Part shown: piece after piece, positions 17,035 to 25,712 of the stretch
Numbering within the stretch: position 1 is the first letter of the stretch
Layout of the letters: every line of letters begins with the position of its first letter
Source: Candidatus Cloacimonadota bacterium
GTDB taxonomy: Bacteria > Cloacimonadota > Cloacimonadia > JGIOTU-2
Assembly: GCA_016932035.1 (NCBI GenBank)
Contig: JAFGDR010000034.1
Coordinates: 1-35,748, forward strand
Reading direction: 5' to 3'
DNA: 35,748 bases
The notes under the pieces: model-generated
Told to the model about the DNA's origin: nothing
Database searches by the model: none
What the model saw: the letters and a program-made list of their open reading frames with translations, nothing else
Made by a program: the position numbers and the translations under genes

Positions 17035-18564
17035 ATGGCAATTGTTTTAAATGGTTATGATTTAACGATTGAGAAGGTCGTGAAAATAGCACGCGAAAAT
17101 GAGAAAGTAGAGATCCCGCAGGAATGTATCGAACGCATTAACAAATGCCGTGCAATGCTGGAAGAGAAAATCCAGGCACATGAGATCATGTATGGTGTTA
17201 ATACTGGTATAGGTGAATTTTCAGAAGTTGTCCTTGATGACGGACAGATTGAAGATTTCCAGCGTTATCTGATATACAATCATGCAGCCGGAATCGGTGA
17301 TCCGGCACCTATTGAGTATGTACGTGGCGCAATGGCAGGAAGGATCAATGTGCTGGTAAAAGGCAACTCCGGCTGTCGTCCGGAAATCCCTCTTACTCTT
17401 GCTGAAATGCTCAATAAAGGTGTTACTCCTTATGTTTGCCAGAAGGGTTCAGTCGGTGCGTGCGGAGACCTTGCTCCGATGTCACAGATCGCACTCCTAT
17501 TTCTTGGTGAAGGAAAAGCGTATTATCAAGGTGAACTATTTGAAGGAAAAGAAGCCATGGATAGAGCCGGCATTCCAATTCCCGGACTCAAGGCGCGAGA
17601 CGGACTTTCAGCCATAAACGGCTCAAACCTGCTTACTGCGATGAGTGCCCTATTACTTTATGATGCAAACCGATGGCTTAAACAGGCAGAAATTGCAGCT
17701 GCGATGTCACTCGAAGCACTCAAGGCAAATATGAAGCCTTATACTCCGCTCTTACATGAAGCCCGAGGATTCAAGGGTGCAATCCGCTGTGCGCGATCGA
17801 TCAACAAATTAGTAAAAGGCGGTGATCTTGCAGAAGGTAGAGTAAAATGCAAAGTTCAGGATGCGTACTCCATGAGATCGACCCCACAGGTTATTGGCGC
17901 TGCTCATGATGCACTGATTTATGCACGTTCACAGGTTGAGATCGAGTTGAACGGTGTTGGTGATAATCCAGTATTCTTCCCTGATAAAAGAATACAATTA
18001 TCCGGTGCCAATTTTCAGGGATCACCTGTTTCACTGCCGATGGATATGATCGGTGCAGCGATTACTATGGTTTCCGTAATGTCCGAACGTCGCATGAACA
18101 GATTGAATAATCCAGCACTCAGCGTGGGGCTGCCTGCTTTCCTGACAAAAGGGGCAGGTATGTTCTCAGGTTTAATGCTCAGCCAATACACCGCAGACAT
18201 GCAAATCGTAGAACAGAGAATCCTTTCCGTTCCTGCATCCATACAATCTATTCCAGCTGCTGCTGATCAGGAAGATTTTGTTTCAATGGGCATGAACACT
18301 GCCATTAAGAATTTCCAGATCATGGATAATGCATATGGCATACTCGGTATTGAATTCATGGCTGCAGCACAAGCGCTTGATTTCCGTGAAGAAGAATATT
18401 CATTCGGCGATGGTGTTACAAAAGCCAAAGAAGTAATCCGCCGATATGTTGACTTCCTCGATATAGATAGACCCCTCTATCCTGATCATACAAGAATGAA
18501 AGAGCTTGTTCGATCATGCGAAATTCTTGAAGAAGTCGAAAGTGTCGTAGGCAGCTTAGAATAG
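17035..18564 (+). CDS. Divergent MIO-family ammonia-lyase/aminomutase with Ala-Cys-Gly cofactor motif
   Basis: A 509-aa paralogue of the preceding lyase. ATG 17035 is set by AAGGAG at 17023-17028; an in-frame TTG at 17029 is rejected. It keeps YGVNTGIGEF, the His of YNHAAG, NGSN, the Y and R of QDAYSMR and the Gln-Glu-Asp near DQEDFVSMG. The MIO triad, however, is Ala142-Cys143-Gly144 (GSVGACGDLAP; TGC at 17461-17463), where the family almost always has Ser. GGNFHxEP is replaced by GANFQGSP and EDHVSM by EDFVSM. From established work on P. putida HAL, a Ser143-to-Cys mutant still forms an active enzyme, so activity is plausible. The changed pocket suggests a substrate other than histidine, or an aminomutase; this is inference. 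Full length, no frameshift. Confidence 0.8.
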   Translation: MAIVLNGYDLTIEKVVKIARENEKVEIPQECIERINKCRAMLEEKIQAHEIMYGVNTGIGEFSEVVLDDGQIEDFQRYLIYNHAAGIGDPAPIEYVRGAMAGRINVLVKGNSGCRPEIPLTLAEMLNKGVTPYVCQKGSVGACGDLAPMSQIALLFLGEGKAYYQGELFEGKEAMDRAGIPIPGLKARDGLSAINGSNLLTAMSALLLYDANRWLKQAEIAAAMSLEALKANMKPYTPLLHEARGFKGAIRCARSINKLVKGGDLAEGRVKCKVQDAYSMRSTPQVIGAAHDALIYARSQVEIELNGVGDNPVFFPDKRIQLSGANFQGSPVSLPMDMIGAAITMVSVMSERRMNRLNNPALSVGLPAFLTKGAGMFSGLMLSQYTADMQIVEQRILSVPASIQSIPAAADQEDFVSMGMNTAIKNFQIMDNAYGILGIEFMAAAQALDFREEEYSFGDGVTKAKEVIRRYVDFLDIDRPLYPDHTRMKELVRSCEILEEVESVVGSLE

Positions 18565-18567
18565 AAA

Positions 18568-20772
18568 ATGAAAAGAATATTACTTCTCGTAATGCTCACA
18601 TTTCTCATGATCCTTACGAGTTGCGTGTACTATAACACATTCTATAATGCAAAGAAATACTATGCAGAAGCATTGAATGCCAAAAAGCAGAATAACGGAA
18701 ATGTATCCCCGAGTATAGACACAAAATTCGAAACATCTATTGGCAAGTGCGCATATATCATTCAGGAATACCCGACCAACAAGTGGGTTGATGATGCGAT
18801 CCTGCTTATGGGACAATGTTATTATGAGCAGGAATATTATATCAAGGCGTTGCGAAAATTCAAAGAATACGAGAAGTATTACAGTTCAAGAAAATTATAT
18901 CCTAAAGCTAAACTCTATCTCGCAAGGACCTATCTCGCCATGAAGGAATATGACGAAGCAATGAAGCAATTCTCAGCGATCTTTACCAATCCAAAATTTC
19001 AGGAAGTTCGAACTGAAGCTTATTTTGATCTGACGGATTATTATCTTGAAAAAGGAAAGTACAATGGTGCAAAGAATACCATTCTTGAACTCTTGAACAC
19101 GGATCTGAAAAAGAAAAACCATCTTAAGGCAATGTTCCTGTATGCCCAGATCGTCTATACAAATGGTGAATATAAAAGTGCGGAGCTTGCTTTCAGAAAT
19201 TTTCTGGCAGAAAAACCCACCAAACGATACAGACTAGACGCTTTGATGTATATAGGTAAAATTTTTATTGTTACTGGAAATTACAATGATGCTATCCAGA
19301 TCTTCAAGAACCTGCACGATAACGAGGTCGATTACGATAGACTCCCTGAGATAGAAATGTATATAGCACTCTGTGAGGCACATCTGGGAAAAACAGAAAA
19401 GGCCTTTGAGATGTTCGAAAGCATAAACACTGAGAATAAGGGAAAAAAAATCGTATCGGAGGTCAATTATTACTGGGGTGATATCTATTTCAGTGTGCTT
19501 CGTGATTATAACAATGCCATTGAGAAATTCAATGCGGTTATCATAAAAAACCTCGATGGTGCTTTGGTCAATGACACACAGAATAAACTGAAAGTAGCCC
19601 AGGAACTGATAAGTTTTCAGTCAGTTCAAAACAGCGACCAGATAAAGCAGATCGTTGAGTTCCAGTTCCAGCTTGCAGAATATTATAACTTTGATCTTAA
19701 TCAACCGGATTCCGCACTTGCCATGTACGATGACATTCTTGAACGTCTGCCTTTACTTCGAGATGAACTCGATTCATTAACGATCCTATTAGAAATCACT
19801 TTCCCGGAAGAAGATTCAGTTGATATATTATCAGATACTTTGTTACTCGCAGATTCTCTTCAAATCACTATTGAATCTGAAATTGAAGATTCTATAGAGA
19901 TCGTTCAACCTGTCGAAGATTCAGTTCATGCAGTAGCAGTTGACTCGATGATCACTGATAGTCTTCGAGGAATTGCTATCATAGACTCAAGTCTTTCTGA
20001 TATTGTTCTTGTTGATTCTGTCTTGACAGACAGCACACTTATTGAGCCCGAAAAACCAGTTCTCACACGATCTCAGCTTCTGGTAAAAATTGAAAATCTT
20101 CATAATATGATACATGAATTTGAAACTGAAATCATCCCGAAAGTGCTCTTTATGAAACTATGGACTTTTAAGAAAAAGTATGATGATCCTGAAATGGCAA
20201 ACGAGATGTATTTACGTCTTGAGACGGACTATCCAGGTTCAAAATACACAATCGCAGGCAAAAAACTAATCAATAATGAATCCTATCAGTTAGTCGAACC
20301 ACGAGAACATTTTGCGCATATGTATGTACAAAAAGCTTTAGATTTTTACTTTGACAGTGTCACGCTTAAGCAAAGTCATGCATATCTCGACACAGTGATC
20401 TCAATGTATGATTCAACTTCTGCATATCCGCAAGCGCTCTATCTGAAATCTTATCTTTTTGTAAAAGAAAATCATGATACAACTTCAGCAAGACCCTATC
20501 TTGAAGAATTCTTCACTGATTATCCTAATCATGAATTAAAGAAGGAAGTAACAGATTTCTTTGACGGAACACGATTTCTCTCCTTCGAGCCAGAAATAGA
20601 CTCATCATTGATTATTGACTCGACGATAGTGTTGCCTGATAGTATGAATATTGCGGATTCATTATTCGTAATAGATACCACAGATGTAACAGATTCTATT
20701 GGAGTGATCCCTCAGGATAGTATGTTTATTTTACCGGCAAATGATAATAATCTTGGAGGTGAAAAAGAATAA
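18568..20772 (+). CDS. TPR-repeat lipoprotein with Asp/Ser-rich segments
   Basis: A 734-aa lipoprotein starting 3 nt after the lyase stop. The signal peptide ends in the lipobox LTSC (Cys19), and the mature N-terminus reads CVYYNTFYNAKKYY, a pattern I associate with TPR lipoproteins of FCB bacteria. At least seven TPR-like helix pairs follow to about residue 400. Residues about 415-495 and 675-725 are low-complexity, rich in D-S(-x) pairs and aliphatics (for example DSVHAVAVDSM, VDSVLTDSTL), flanking a second TPR-like block. Probably anchored in the outer membrane facing the periplasm. SprE/PorW of the T9SS and BamD are other TPR lipoproteins; there is no sequence motif that decides between them. 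Confidence 0.72.
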   Translation: MKRILLLVMLTFLMILTSCVYYNTFYNAKKYYAEALNAKKQNNGNVSPSIDTKFETSIGKCAYIIQEYPTNKWVDDAILLMGQCYYEQEYYIKALRKFKEYEKYYSSRKLYPKAKLYLARTYLAMKEYDEAMKQFSAIFTNPKFQEVRTEAYFDLTDYYLEKGKYNGAKNTILELLNTDLKKKNHLKAMFLYAQIVYTNGEYKSAELAFRNFLAEKPTKRYRLDALMYIGKIFIVTGNYNDAIQIFKNLHDNEVDYDRLPEIEMYIALCEAHLGKTEKAFEMFESINTENKGKKIVSEVNYYWGDIYFSVLRDYNNAIEKFNAVIIKNLDGALVNDTQNKLKVAQELISFQSVQNSDQIKQIVEFQFQLAEYYNFDLNQPDSALAMYDDILERLPLLRDELDSLTILLEITFPEEDSVDILSDTLLLADSLQITIESEIEDSIEIVQPVEDSVHAVAVDSMITDSLRGIAIIDSSLSDIVLVDSVLTDSTLIEPEKPVLTRSQLLVKIENLHNMIHEFETEIIPKVLFMKLWTFKKKYDDPEMANEMYLRLETDYPGSKYTIAGKKLINNESYQLVEPREHFAHMYVQKALDFYFDSVTLKQSHAYLDTVISMYDSTSAYPQALYLKSYLFVKENHDTTSARPYLEEFFTDYPNHELKKEVTDFFDGTRFLSFEPEIDSSLIIDSTIVLPDSMNIADSLFVIDTTDVTDSIGVIPQDSMFILPANDNNLGGEKE

Positions 20773-20779
20773 TCCCTCC

Positions 20780-21421
20780 ATGTTTGACTATTTCAATCCC
20801 ATCCTAAAAATAATTTTTATACTTCTGCAGCTTATTTTTCTTTTCCTAATTCAAAAAACAATACTGCAAATATCAGTTTTCTTTCTACTCCTGATTTTTA
20901 TTCTATCAAGTCCAGGTATAATTAAGCAGATCATCTTGACCATACTTAGAATTTCACCGCTCCTGCTTTCAATCTTTCTAATCGGATATATTTTTGGAAA
21001 TACCTGGCAGAATGATGTATTCATTATTTTATCGATTCTTATGATGGTCAGCTATACTGTACTTGTGATGAAAACAACTTCTGCATATTCATTTTTATCA
21101 CAGCTCAGACGACTTTGTCCTGCAAAATCTCGAGGAAATATTATAATCTTTCTTTATGGTGTCATAAGATTTTTACCAATGATCTTTTATGAATACTCCC
21201 ACACACTTCACCTGTACAAATATCACACAGGCAGTAAGATGGGATTTCCAGATGTGTTAGATATCTTTCCCCTTGTCGTTCAAAAATCTCTTATTAAAGT
21301 AAATAGATATTCTTCTACTTCACGGACTCTTATTGACGGGCTAATCTCCCGCTCGTTCCATACGACAGATTTGCTCCTGCCATTACTCGTGATCATACAA
21401 ATCGTTCTACTCTTTATATGA
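20780..21421 (+). CDS. Polytopic inner-membrane protein, weakly EcfT-like
   Basis: A 213-aa hydrophobic protein with about five or six predicted transmembrane helices. A cytoplasmic-looking segment, SQLRRLCPAKSRG...RFLPMIFYEY, and a late ...SSTSRTLIDG resemble the coupling region of EcfT/CbiQ energy-coupling transporter subunits. The similarity is weak, and the ATPase and substrate-binding partners are absent here. The start is uncertain: the frame is open back to ATG 20741 and also contains TTG 20753 and GTG 20759. ATG 20780 gives the most natural N-terminus (MFDYFNPILK), although GGAGG at 20755-20759 is too distant from it for good spacing. It overlaps truA by 4 nt (ATGA). Confidence 0.55.
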   Translation: MFDYFNPILKIIFILLQLIFLFLIQKTILQISVFFLLLIFILSSPGIIKQIILTILRISPLLLSIFLIGYIFGNTWQNDVFIILSILMMVSYTVLVMKTTSAYSFLSQLRRLCPAKSRGNIIIFLYGVIRFLPMIFYEYSHTLHLYKYHTGSKMGFPDVLDIFPLVVQKSLIKVNRYSSTSRTLIDGLISRSFHTTDLLLPLLVIIQIVLLFI

Positions 21422-22149
21422 AAAAATATTTACTCCAATTCAGCTATGATGGTCATCCCTTTCATGGGTGGCAGATTCAAAAGGATATTATTAGCATTCA
21501 GGAAGTGATGGAAGCATCGCTTTCTCAAATCTTCAAAAGTGAGACCCAATTAACGGTTTCAGGCAGAACAGATGCAGGTGTTCACGCACTTAATCAATAT
21601 GCGCATTTTTATGCAAACACGCGAATGAAACCAGAAAATATAGTTGCTGCCATCAACAGCATCATACATAAAGCAATTTTTATTATCGAATGCTCGATCG
21701 TACCTGAGGATTTTCATACTCGATTTTCAGCAAAAAAACGCATCTATATGTACAAAATAATGAAATCTTATTCTCCTTTTGAGAGATCTTATGCATCATA
21801 TTTCCCACATATGAGGTATTCACTGAACTGTCTCCAGAGCGCATCGGATTTCTTGATCGGCACATACGACTTCAATGTTTTTGCACATGATACATCACAG
21901 CTACCATCTACCATGTGTACCGTAGAACAAGCAATGTGGAGTGAAACGGAATCTCATCTTATATTTTTGATCACTGCTAATAGATTTATGCATAATATGG
22001 TACGCAGAATAGTCGGTACTTTGCTTCATATTTGCCACAAACGGCTTGAATCTAATTTGATACAAACAATCTTAAAGACCCAGGATTGCACACTTCTTGG
22101 TACAACAGCTCCTCCTCATGGATTGTATCTTTATGACGTCACTTACTGA
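21418..22149 (+). CDS. truA: tRNA pseudouridine synthase A
   Basis: Makes pseudouridine at positions 38-40 of the tRNA anticodon stem-loop. The 243-aa protein has the TruA active-site motif GRTDAGVHA with catalytic Asp52, the N-terminal FSYDGHPFHGWQ motif and the second-half segment RFMHNMVRRIVG. Length is normal (about 240-270 aa). It starts within the stop of the preceding membrane-protein gene (ATGA 21418-21421) and is the last gene before a 133-nt gap with promoter-like elements. Confidence 0.95.
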   Translation: MKKYLLQFSYDGHPFHGWQIQKDIISIQEVMEASLSQIFKSETQLTVSGRTDAGVHALNQYAHFYANTRMKPENIVAAINSIIHKAIFIIECSIVPEDFHTRFSAKKRIYMYKIMKSYSPFERSYASYFPHMRYSLNCLQSASDFLIGTYDFNVFAHDTSQLPSTMCTVEQAMWSETESHLIFLITANRFMHNMVRRIVGTLLHICHKRLESNLIQTILKTQDCTLLGTTAPPHGLYLYDVTY

Positions 22150-22182
22150 TCGTGAGGAGTAAAAGCAAAATTCTTAAAAAAA

Positions 22183-22239
22183 TTGACGGAACGGAGTTTC
22201 TATCATAGATTTTGTTTCGAAATAAAAAAGATATATAAT
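22183..22239 (+). promoter_or_regulatory. Candidate promoter region before the cupin-tsaB-rho cluster
   Basis: Two overlapping options lie in the gap after truA. TTGACG (22183-22188) with TAGATT (22206-22211) has spacer 17. TTGTTT (22212-22217) with a perfect TATAAT (22234-22239) has spacer 16. The second would start transcription near 22246, giving a 5' UTR of about 37 nt before the cupin ATG at 22283. No regulatory operator is recognised. Confidence 0.45.
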
Positions 22240-22282
22240 TTAACATTACAATTACGTGGTGCTCAAAAATCTGGAGGTTGCC

Positions 22283-22678
22283 ATGAAAATCACTCATTTT
22301 AATGACGTTCCTATCGAAGATGTCCTTGTTGAAGGTGCCAAAAATACAAAAATTAGGTGGCTCATTTCAAAAAAGGATAATGCTCCAAATTTTGCGATGC
22401 GTATGTTCGAGGTAGAAGTTGGCGGTCACACACCCTTCCATTCTCATGAATGGGAACATGAAGTTTTTGTTTTACAAGGATCCGGTGTGCTGGTCACAGA
22501 AGAGGGAGAAAAGTCGTTTCAACAATGGGATGTTATCTTTGTAGAACCTCATGTAAAACACCAATTCAAAAACACTGATGATACACTTATGCGTTTTCTA
22601 TGCGTTGTTCCCCATACACCTCAACCTAAACAATCATCTCAGAATCCTCTTGGTGACAAACCGGTAAATAACTGCTAA
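22283..22678 (+). CDS. Small single-domain cupin protein
   Basis: A 131-aa beta-barrel cupin. Motif 1 is GGHTPFHSHEWEHEVFVLQGSG with likely metal ligands H53, H55 and H59/E60; motif 2 is DVIFVEPHVKHQFKN with ligand H93. This is the standard G(x5)HxH(x3-4)E(x6)G plus P-x(4-5)-H pattern, so a metal-binding protein. Substrate and reaction cannot be read from the sequence; such stand-alone cupins include isomerases, dioxygenases and sensors. ATG 22283 is chosen over GTG 22256 because GGAGGT at 22273-22278 precedes it by 4 nt. The stop overlaps the tsaB start (TAATG). Confidence 0.85.
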   Translation: MKITHFNDVPIEDVLVEGAKNTKIRWLISKKDNAPNFAMRMFEVEVGGHTPFHSHEWEHEVFVLQGSGVLVTEEGEKSFQQWDVIFVEPHVKHQFKNTDDTLMRFLCVVPHTPQPKQSSQNPLGDKPVNNC

Positions 22679-23364
22679 TGAATCTTCTTGCCATCGACAC
22701 ATCAACGTCGTATGAAAGTATTGCACTCTCTCGTAACGGAAACATCCTGGCAGATGTAACCATTGATGCAAAAAGAACACACTCTGAGCGCTTACTTCCT
22801 ACTATTGAGGACATTCTAGGTCAAACCGGAATGAAGCTGGAAGAACTGACGGGAGTTGCAGTATCAATTGGACCCGGCTCTTTTACCGGGCTGCGTATCG
22901 GCCTTTCGACTGCTAAGGGATTGTGTTTTGGGCTTAAAGTGCCCTTATATGTCACCTCAACACTCAAATCCATGGCCAATAATGTTTCCGGCTACACTTC
23001 GAATATATGTTCTCTTCTTGATGCTGGACGTGGTGATGTCTATTATGCTATCTTTTCTCCTGATCTCACTGAAATTCAGGGACCTTCTTTAGGTAGAATA
23101 GAACAAGTTGTAGAGCTGATTGATGATAAAACCCTTTTTGTCAGCCCGATCCTCCCAAAATTAGTAGTTGAGCTTACAGCATTGAATGAGTCTCCCAATC
23201 TTACCCGAGCTATCGATTGCTACCCGAAAGCGATTTCTCTAATCGATATGATAATAGATAAAAAAGGGTGCGATGTATATGCTGCAGATGACATCGCTCG
23301 TATTGAACCCCTATATATCAGAAAATCAGCAGCAGAAGAAAACTATAAACGAGATAAGAAATAA
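22678..23364 (+). CDS. tsaB: tRNA threonylcarbamoyladenosine biosynthesis protein TsaB
   Basis: Non-catalytic ASKHA-fold partner of TsaD, needed for the t6A modification of ANN-decoding tRNAs. The 228-aa protein starts MNLLAIDTSTSYESIAL (the phosphate-1 loop of the fold). It contains the family signature GPGSFTGLRIGLSTAKGL at about residues 65-82 and a conserved LDAGRGDVYYAIF block. Length is typical (about 220-235). The start overlaps the cupin stop by one base. TsaD, TsaE and TsaC are not in this window. Confidence 0.92.
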   Translation: MNLLAIDTSTSYESIALSRNGNILADVTIDAKRTHSERLLPTIEDILGQTGMKLEELTGVAVSIGPGSFTGLRIGLSTAKGLCFGLKVPLYVTSTLKSMANNVSGYTSNICSLLDAGRGDVYYAIFSPDLTEIQGPSLGRIEQVVELIDDKTLFVSPILPKLVVELTALNESPNLTRAIDCYPKAISLIDMIIDKKGCDVYAADDIARIEPLYIRKSAAEENYKRDKK

Positions 23365-23397
23365 TAACATAATTATTTATAATTGAATAGGAGTATT

Positions 23398-24666
23398 ATG
23401 GAAGATTTACTCGACCTGAAAGAAATGCAAAAGATGACTCTACCCGAGTTGCACAAAGTCGCAAAAAGCTTCGAGATCAAAAATTTCAAAACTATGAACA
23501 AAGAAGCTTTAATGTTCGCTATTCTCGATGCACAAGCTGCTAATGAAGGATTGGTCTTCACTACAGGTGTTATCGATCTTACACCAGAAGGTTACGGCTT
23601 TCTGAGATCCCCAAAATCAAACTACATCAGCGGTCCAAGTGACATTTATGTTTCCAAGGCACAGGTGAAGAAATTTCACATCAAGCAGGGAAATATTATC
23701 GCCGGACCGGTGCGTTCACCAAAAGAAGATGAAAAATATTTCGCACTTATACGAATCGATGCGATCAACAATGAACCACCTTTGCGAGCATATGAAACAC
23801 CGAATTTTGACTCACTTACCCCGCTCTACCCCGAAGAAAAACTCAATCTTGAAACTGATCAAGATGAACTTTCAACAAGGATCATCGACCTCTTTACACC
23901 AATTGGGAAAGGGCAGAGAGGACTTATTGTTGCTGCACCTCGAACCGGTAAAACTGTTCTGCTTCAGAAGCTCGCAAACGCTATCCTTACCAATCATCCA
24001 GAAGTGTACGTGATCATACTACTCGTGGACGAACGACCGGAAGAAGTCACAGAAATGAAACGTATTGTGAAACCCGAGAATTCCGAAGTTGTCAGCTCTA
24101 CCTTTGATGAGACTGCACATCATCATGTGCGGCTGGCTGAGATGGTTATGGCAAAAGCCAAGAGAATGGTAGAATATGGGCGTGATGTGGTTATTCTTCT
24201 GGATAGTATTACCCGTCTTGCGCGTGCATATAACACATTGATGCCAGCAAGCGGTAAAGTCCTGTCCGGTGGTGTCGATGCCAATGCATTACACAAGCCA
24301 AAACGATTCTTTGGTGCTGCACGTAATACCGAAGAAGCTGGTAGCTTAACTATTATGGCAACAGCACTTATCCACACCGGCAGCAAGATGGATACGGTTA
24401 TCTTTGAAGAGTTCAAGGGCACCGGTAACATGGAACTTGTACTAGATCGTTCGATCAGTGACCTCAGGATGTATCCGGCAATCGATCTTGTCACTTCAGG
24501 TACCCGTCGTGAAGAACTTCTGCTTGCTGAGGATGTGCGAAATCGTGTTTTTATTCTCCGCAAAATCCTCAAAAATCAGAGTCCTTATGATGCAATCGAA
24601 CTCTTGAAGAACAAGATGAAAGGAACCAAAAACAATCAGGAATTTCTTAAATTAATGAGCAGCTAA
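23398..24666 (+). CDS. rho: Transcription termination factor Rho
   Basis: Hexameric RNA helicase that ends transcription at rut sites. The 422-aa protein has an N-terminal helical Rho domain, a cold-shock-like RNA-binding domain (EGYGFLRSP...[10 protein letters not shown]) at about 55-110, and a RecA-type motor. The motor includes Walker A APRTGKT (180-186), a Walker B region [16 protein letters not shown], and the secondary-channel [13 protein letters not shown] segment. The length is normal. Start ATG 23398 is set by TAGGAG at 23388-23393; the in-frame TTG 23383 is rejected. The presence of Rho fits the scarcity of U-tracted terminators in this window. Confidence 0.96.
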   Translation: MEDLLDLKEMQKMTLPELHKVAKSFEIKNFKTMNKEALMFAILDAQAANEGLVFTTGVIDLTPEGYGFLRSPKSNYISGPSDIYVSKAQVKKFHIKQGNIIAGPVRSPKEDEKYFALIRIDAINNEPPLRAYETPNFDSLTPLYPEEKLNLETDQDELSTRIIDLFTPIGKGQRGLIVAAPRTGKTVLLQKLANAILTNHPEVYVIILLVDERPEEVTEMKRIVKPENSEVVSSTFDETAHHHVRLAEMVMAKAKRMVEYGRDVVILLDSITRLARAYNTLMPASGKVLSGGVDANALHKPKRFFGAARNTEEAGSLTIMATALIHTGSKMDTVIFEEFKGTGNMELVLDRSISDLRMYPAIDLVTSGTRREELLLAEDVRNRVFILRKILKNQSPYDAIELLKNKMKGTKNNQEFLKLMSS

Positions 24667-24677
24667 AACTCATAACC

Positions 24678-25712
24678 ATGAAAAGAACTATTCCTCTGAT
24701 CGTAGTCCTTTTTTGCCTTTGTTCCACACCAGCTTGGGGGCAGTCTCTCTCAACGGTTTACAGTCATATTGCAAAAAATGAGTTCGAAAAGGCATTCATT
24801 CTTCTCAAACCAATGCTGGAAAAGTGTTCAAACGATGAAGAGCGAGTTGAGATCCTGTTCCTGCTTGGGCAATGCTCCGATAATTCTAATGATGCAACAT
24901 TATATTATAAGAAAATTCTGGATGAGAAACAAAATGCGTATTCAGACAGAGCACTCATTCATCTTGCAAAGATCAATTTGACACATGAAAATTGGAAAGA
25001 TGCAATAAAATATGCAAAAGAGCTACTTGCAAAGACCTTTTCCTTGTATTATTCTGATGCTCTCTTCATCGATGCTCAGGCACATTTTTGTAATGGTGAA
25101 TTTTTCCCTGCTATCACTTCATACAAAGAGTTCATTAATATTTCTCTCGACTCATCAAAAAGAGAGCTTGCAATGCTTAACTGCGGAACTGCATACTATG
25201 AATTAAAGCAATATTCAAAAGCAATAGAAAAGTTGCAACAACTGCAGGATGAGAATCCTCAAAGTAATTTCTCACCGTATATTTATTACATGCTTGGACT
25301 TTGCTATCAAAAAAAAGAACAATACGAAGAATCGATTTCCTATTATAAAAAACTCACAAATGATCATCCCTATTCCCAGTATGCTCCTCTTGCAGAGATG
25401 CAATTAGTAACCTTAATAGAGGAGGGGCATTATTCTTCTTCTTTAACATCACTTCCTCAGATCGATGAATTTCTTATTAAAAAATACATTGTTCAACTTG
25501 CCGCCCTTGAAAGTTCTACTAAAGCACACAAAGCTCAAGAGGAATATGAAGAACATGGCGTAAAAAACACTTTTATTTTCACAAAATCCGTTAACGGAAA
25601 AATATTTTACGCTGTCGGGGTAGGTCCGTATGCAACCGAAGAGGAAGCGCTCTATAAAAAAAGCCTTCTTGCACAGAAAAACATAAGCAGTTACTTGTAT
25701 AAAAAACCATGA
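24678..25712 (+). CDS. Exported TPR protein with C-terminal SPOR domain
   Basis: A 344-aa protein with a signal peptide (about residues 1-21, ending AWGQ). TPR-like repeats occupy about 30-250 (for example HLAKINLTHENWKDAIKYAKELL, YYMLGLCYQKKEQYEESISYYKKL). A SPOR-type domain follows at about 268-344 (KKYIVQLAALES...YAVGVGPYATEEEALYKKSLL). SPOR domains bind denuded peptidoglycan at division sites, so a periplasmic role in division or cell-wall remodelling is likely. The combination resembles periplasmic proteins in other FCB genomes. It lies 11 nt after rho and overlaps mutS by 4 nt. Confidence 0.8.
   Translation: MKRTIPLIVVLFCLCSTPAWGQSLSTVYSHIAKNEFEKAFILLKPMLEKCSNDEERVEILFLLGQCSDNSNDATLYYKKILDEKQNAYSDRALIHLAKINLTHENWKDAIKYAKELLAKTFSLYYSDALFIDAQAHFCNGEFFPAITSYKEFINISLDSSKRELAMLNCGTAYYELKQYSKAIEKLQQLQDENPQSNFSPYIYYMLGLCYQKKEQYEESISYYKKLTNDHPYSQYAPLAEMQLVTLIEEGHYSSSLTSLPQIDEFLIKKYIVQLAALESSTKAHKAQEEYEEHGVKNTFIFTKSVNGKIFYAVGVGPYATEEEALYKKSLLAQKNISSYLYKKP

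Noticed and set aside
24123-24572. 149-aa open frame on the - strand
   Set aside because: Antisense shadow of rho; Arg/Ser-rich composition typical of reverse-frame translation.
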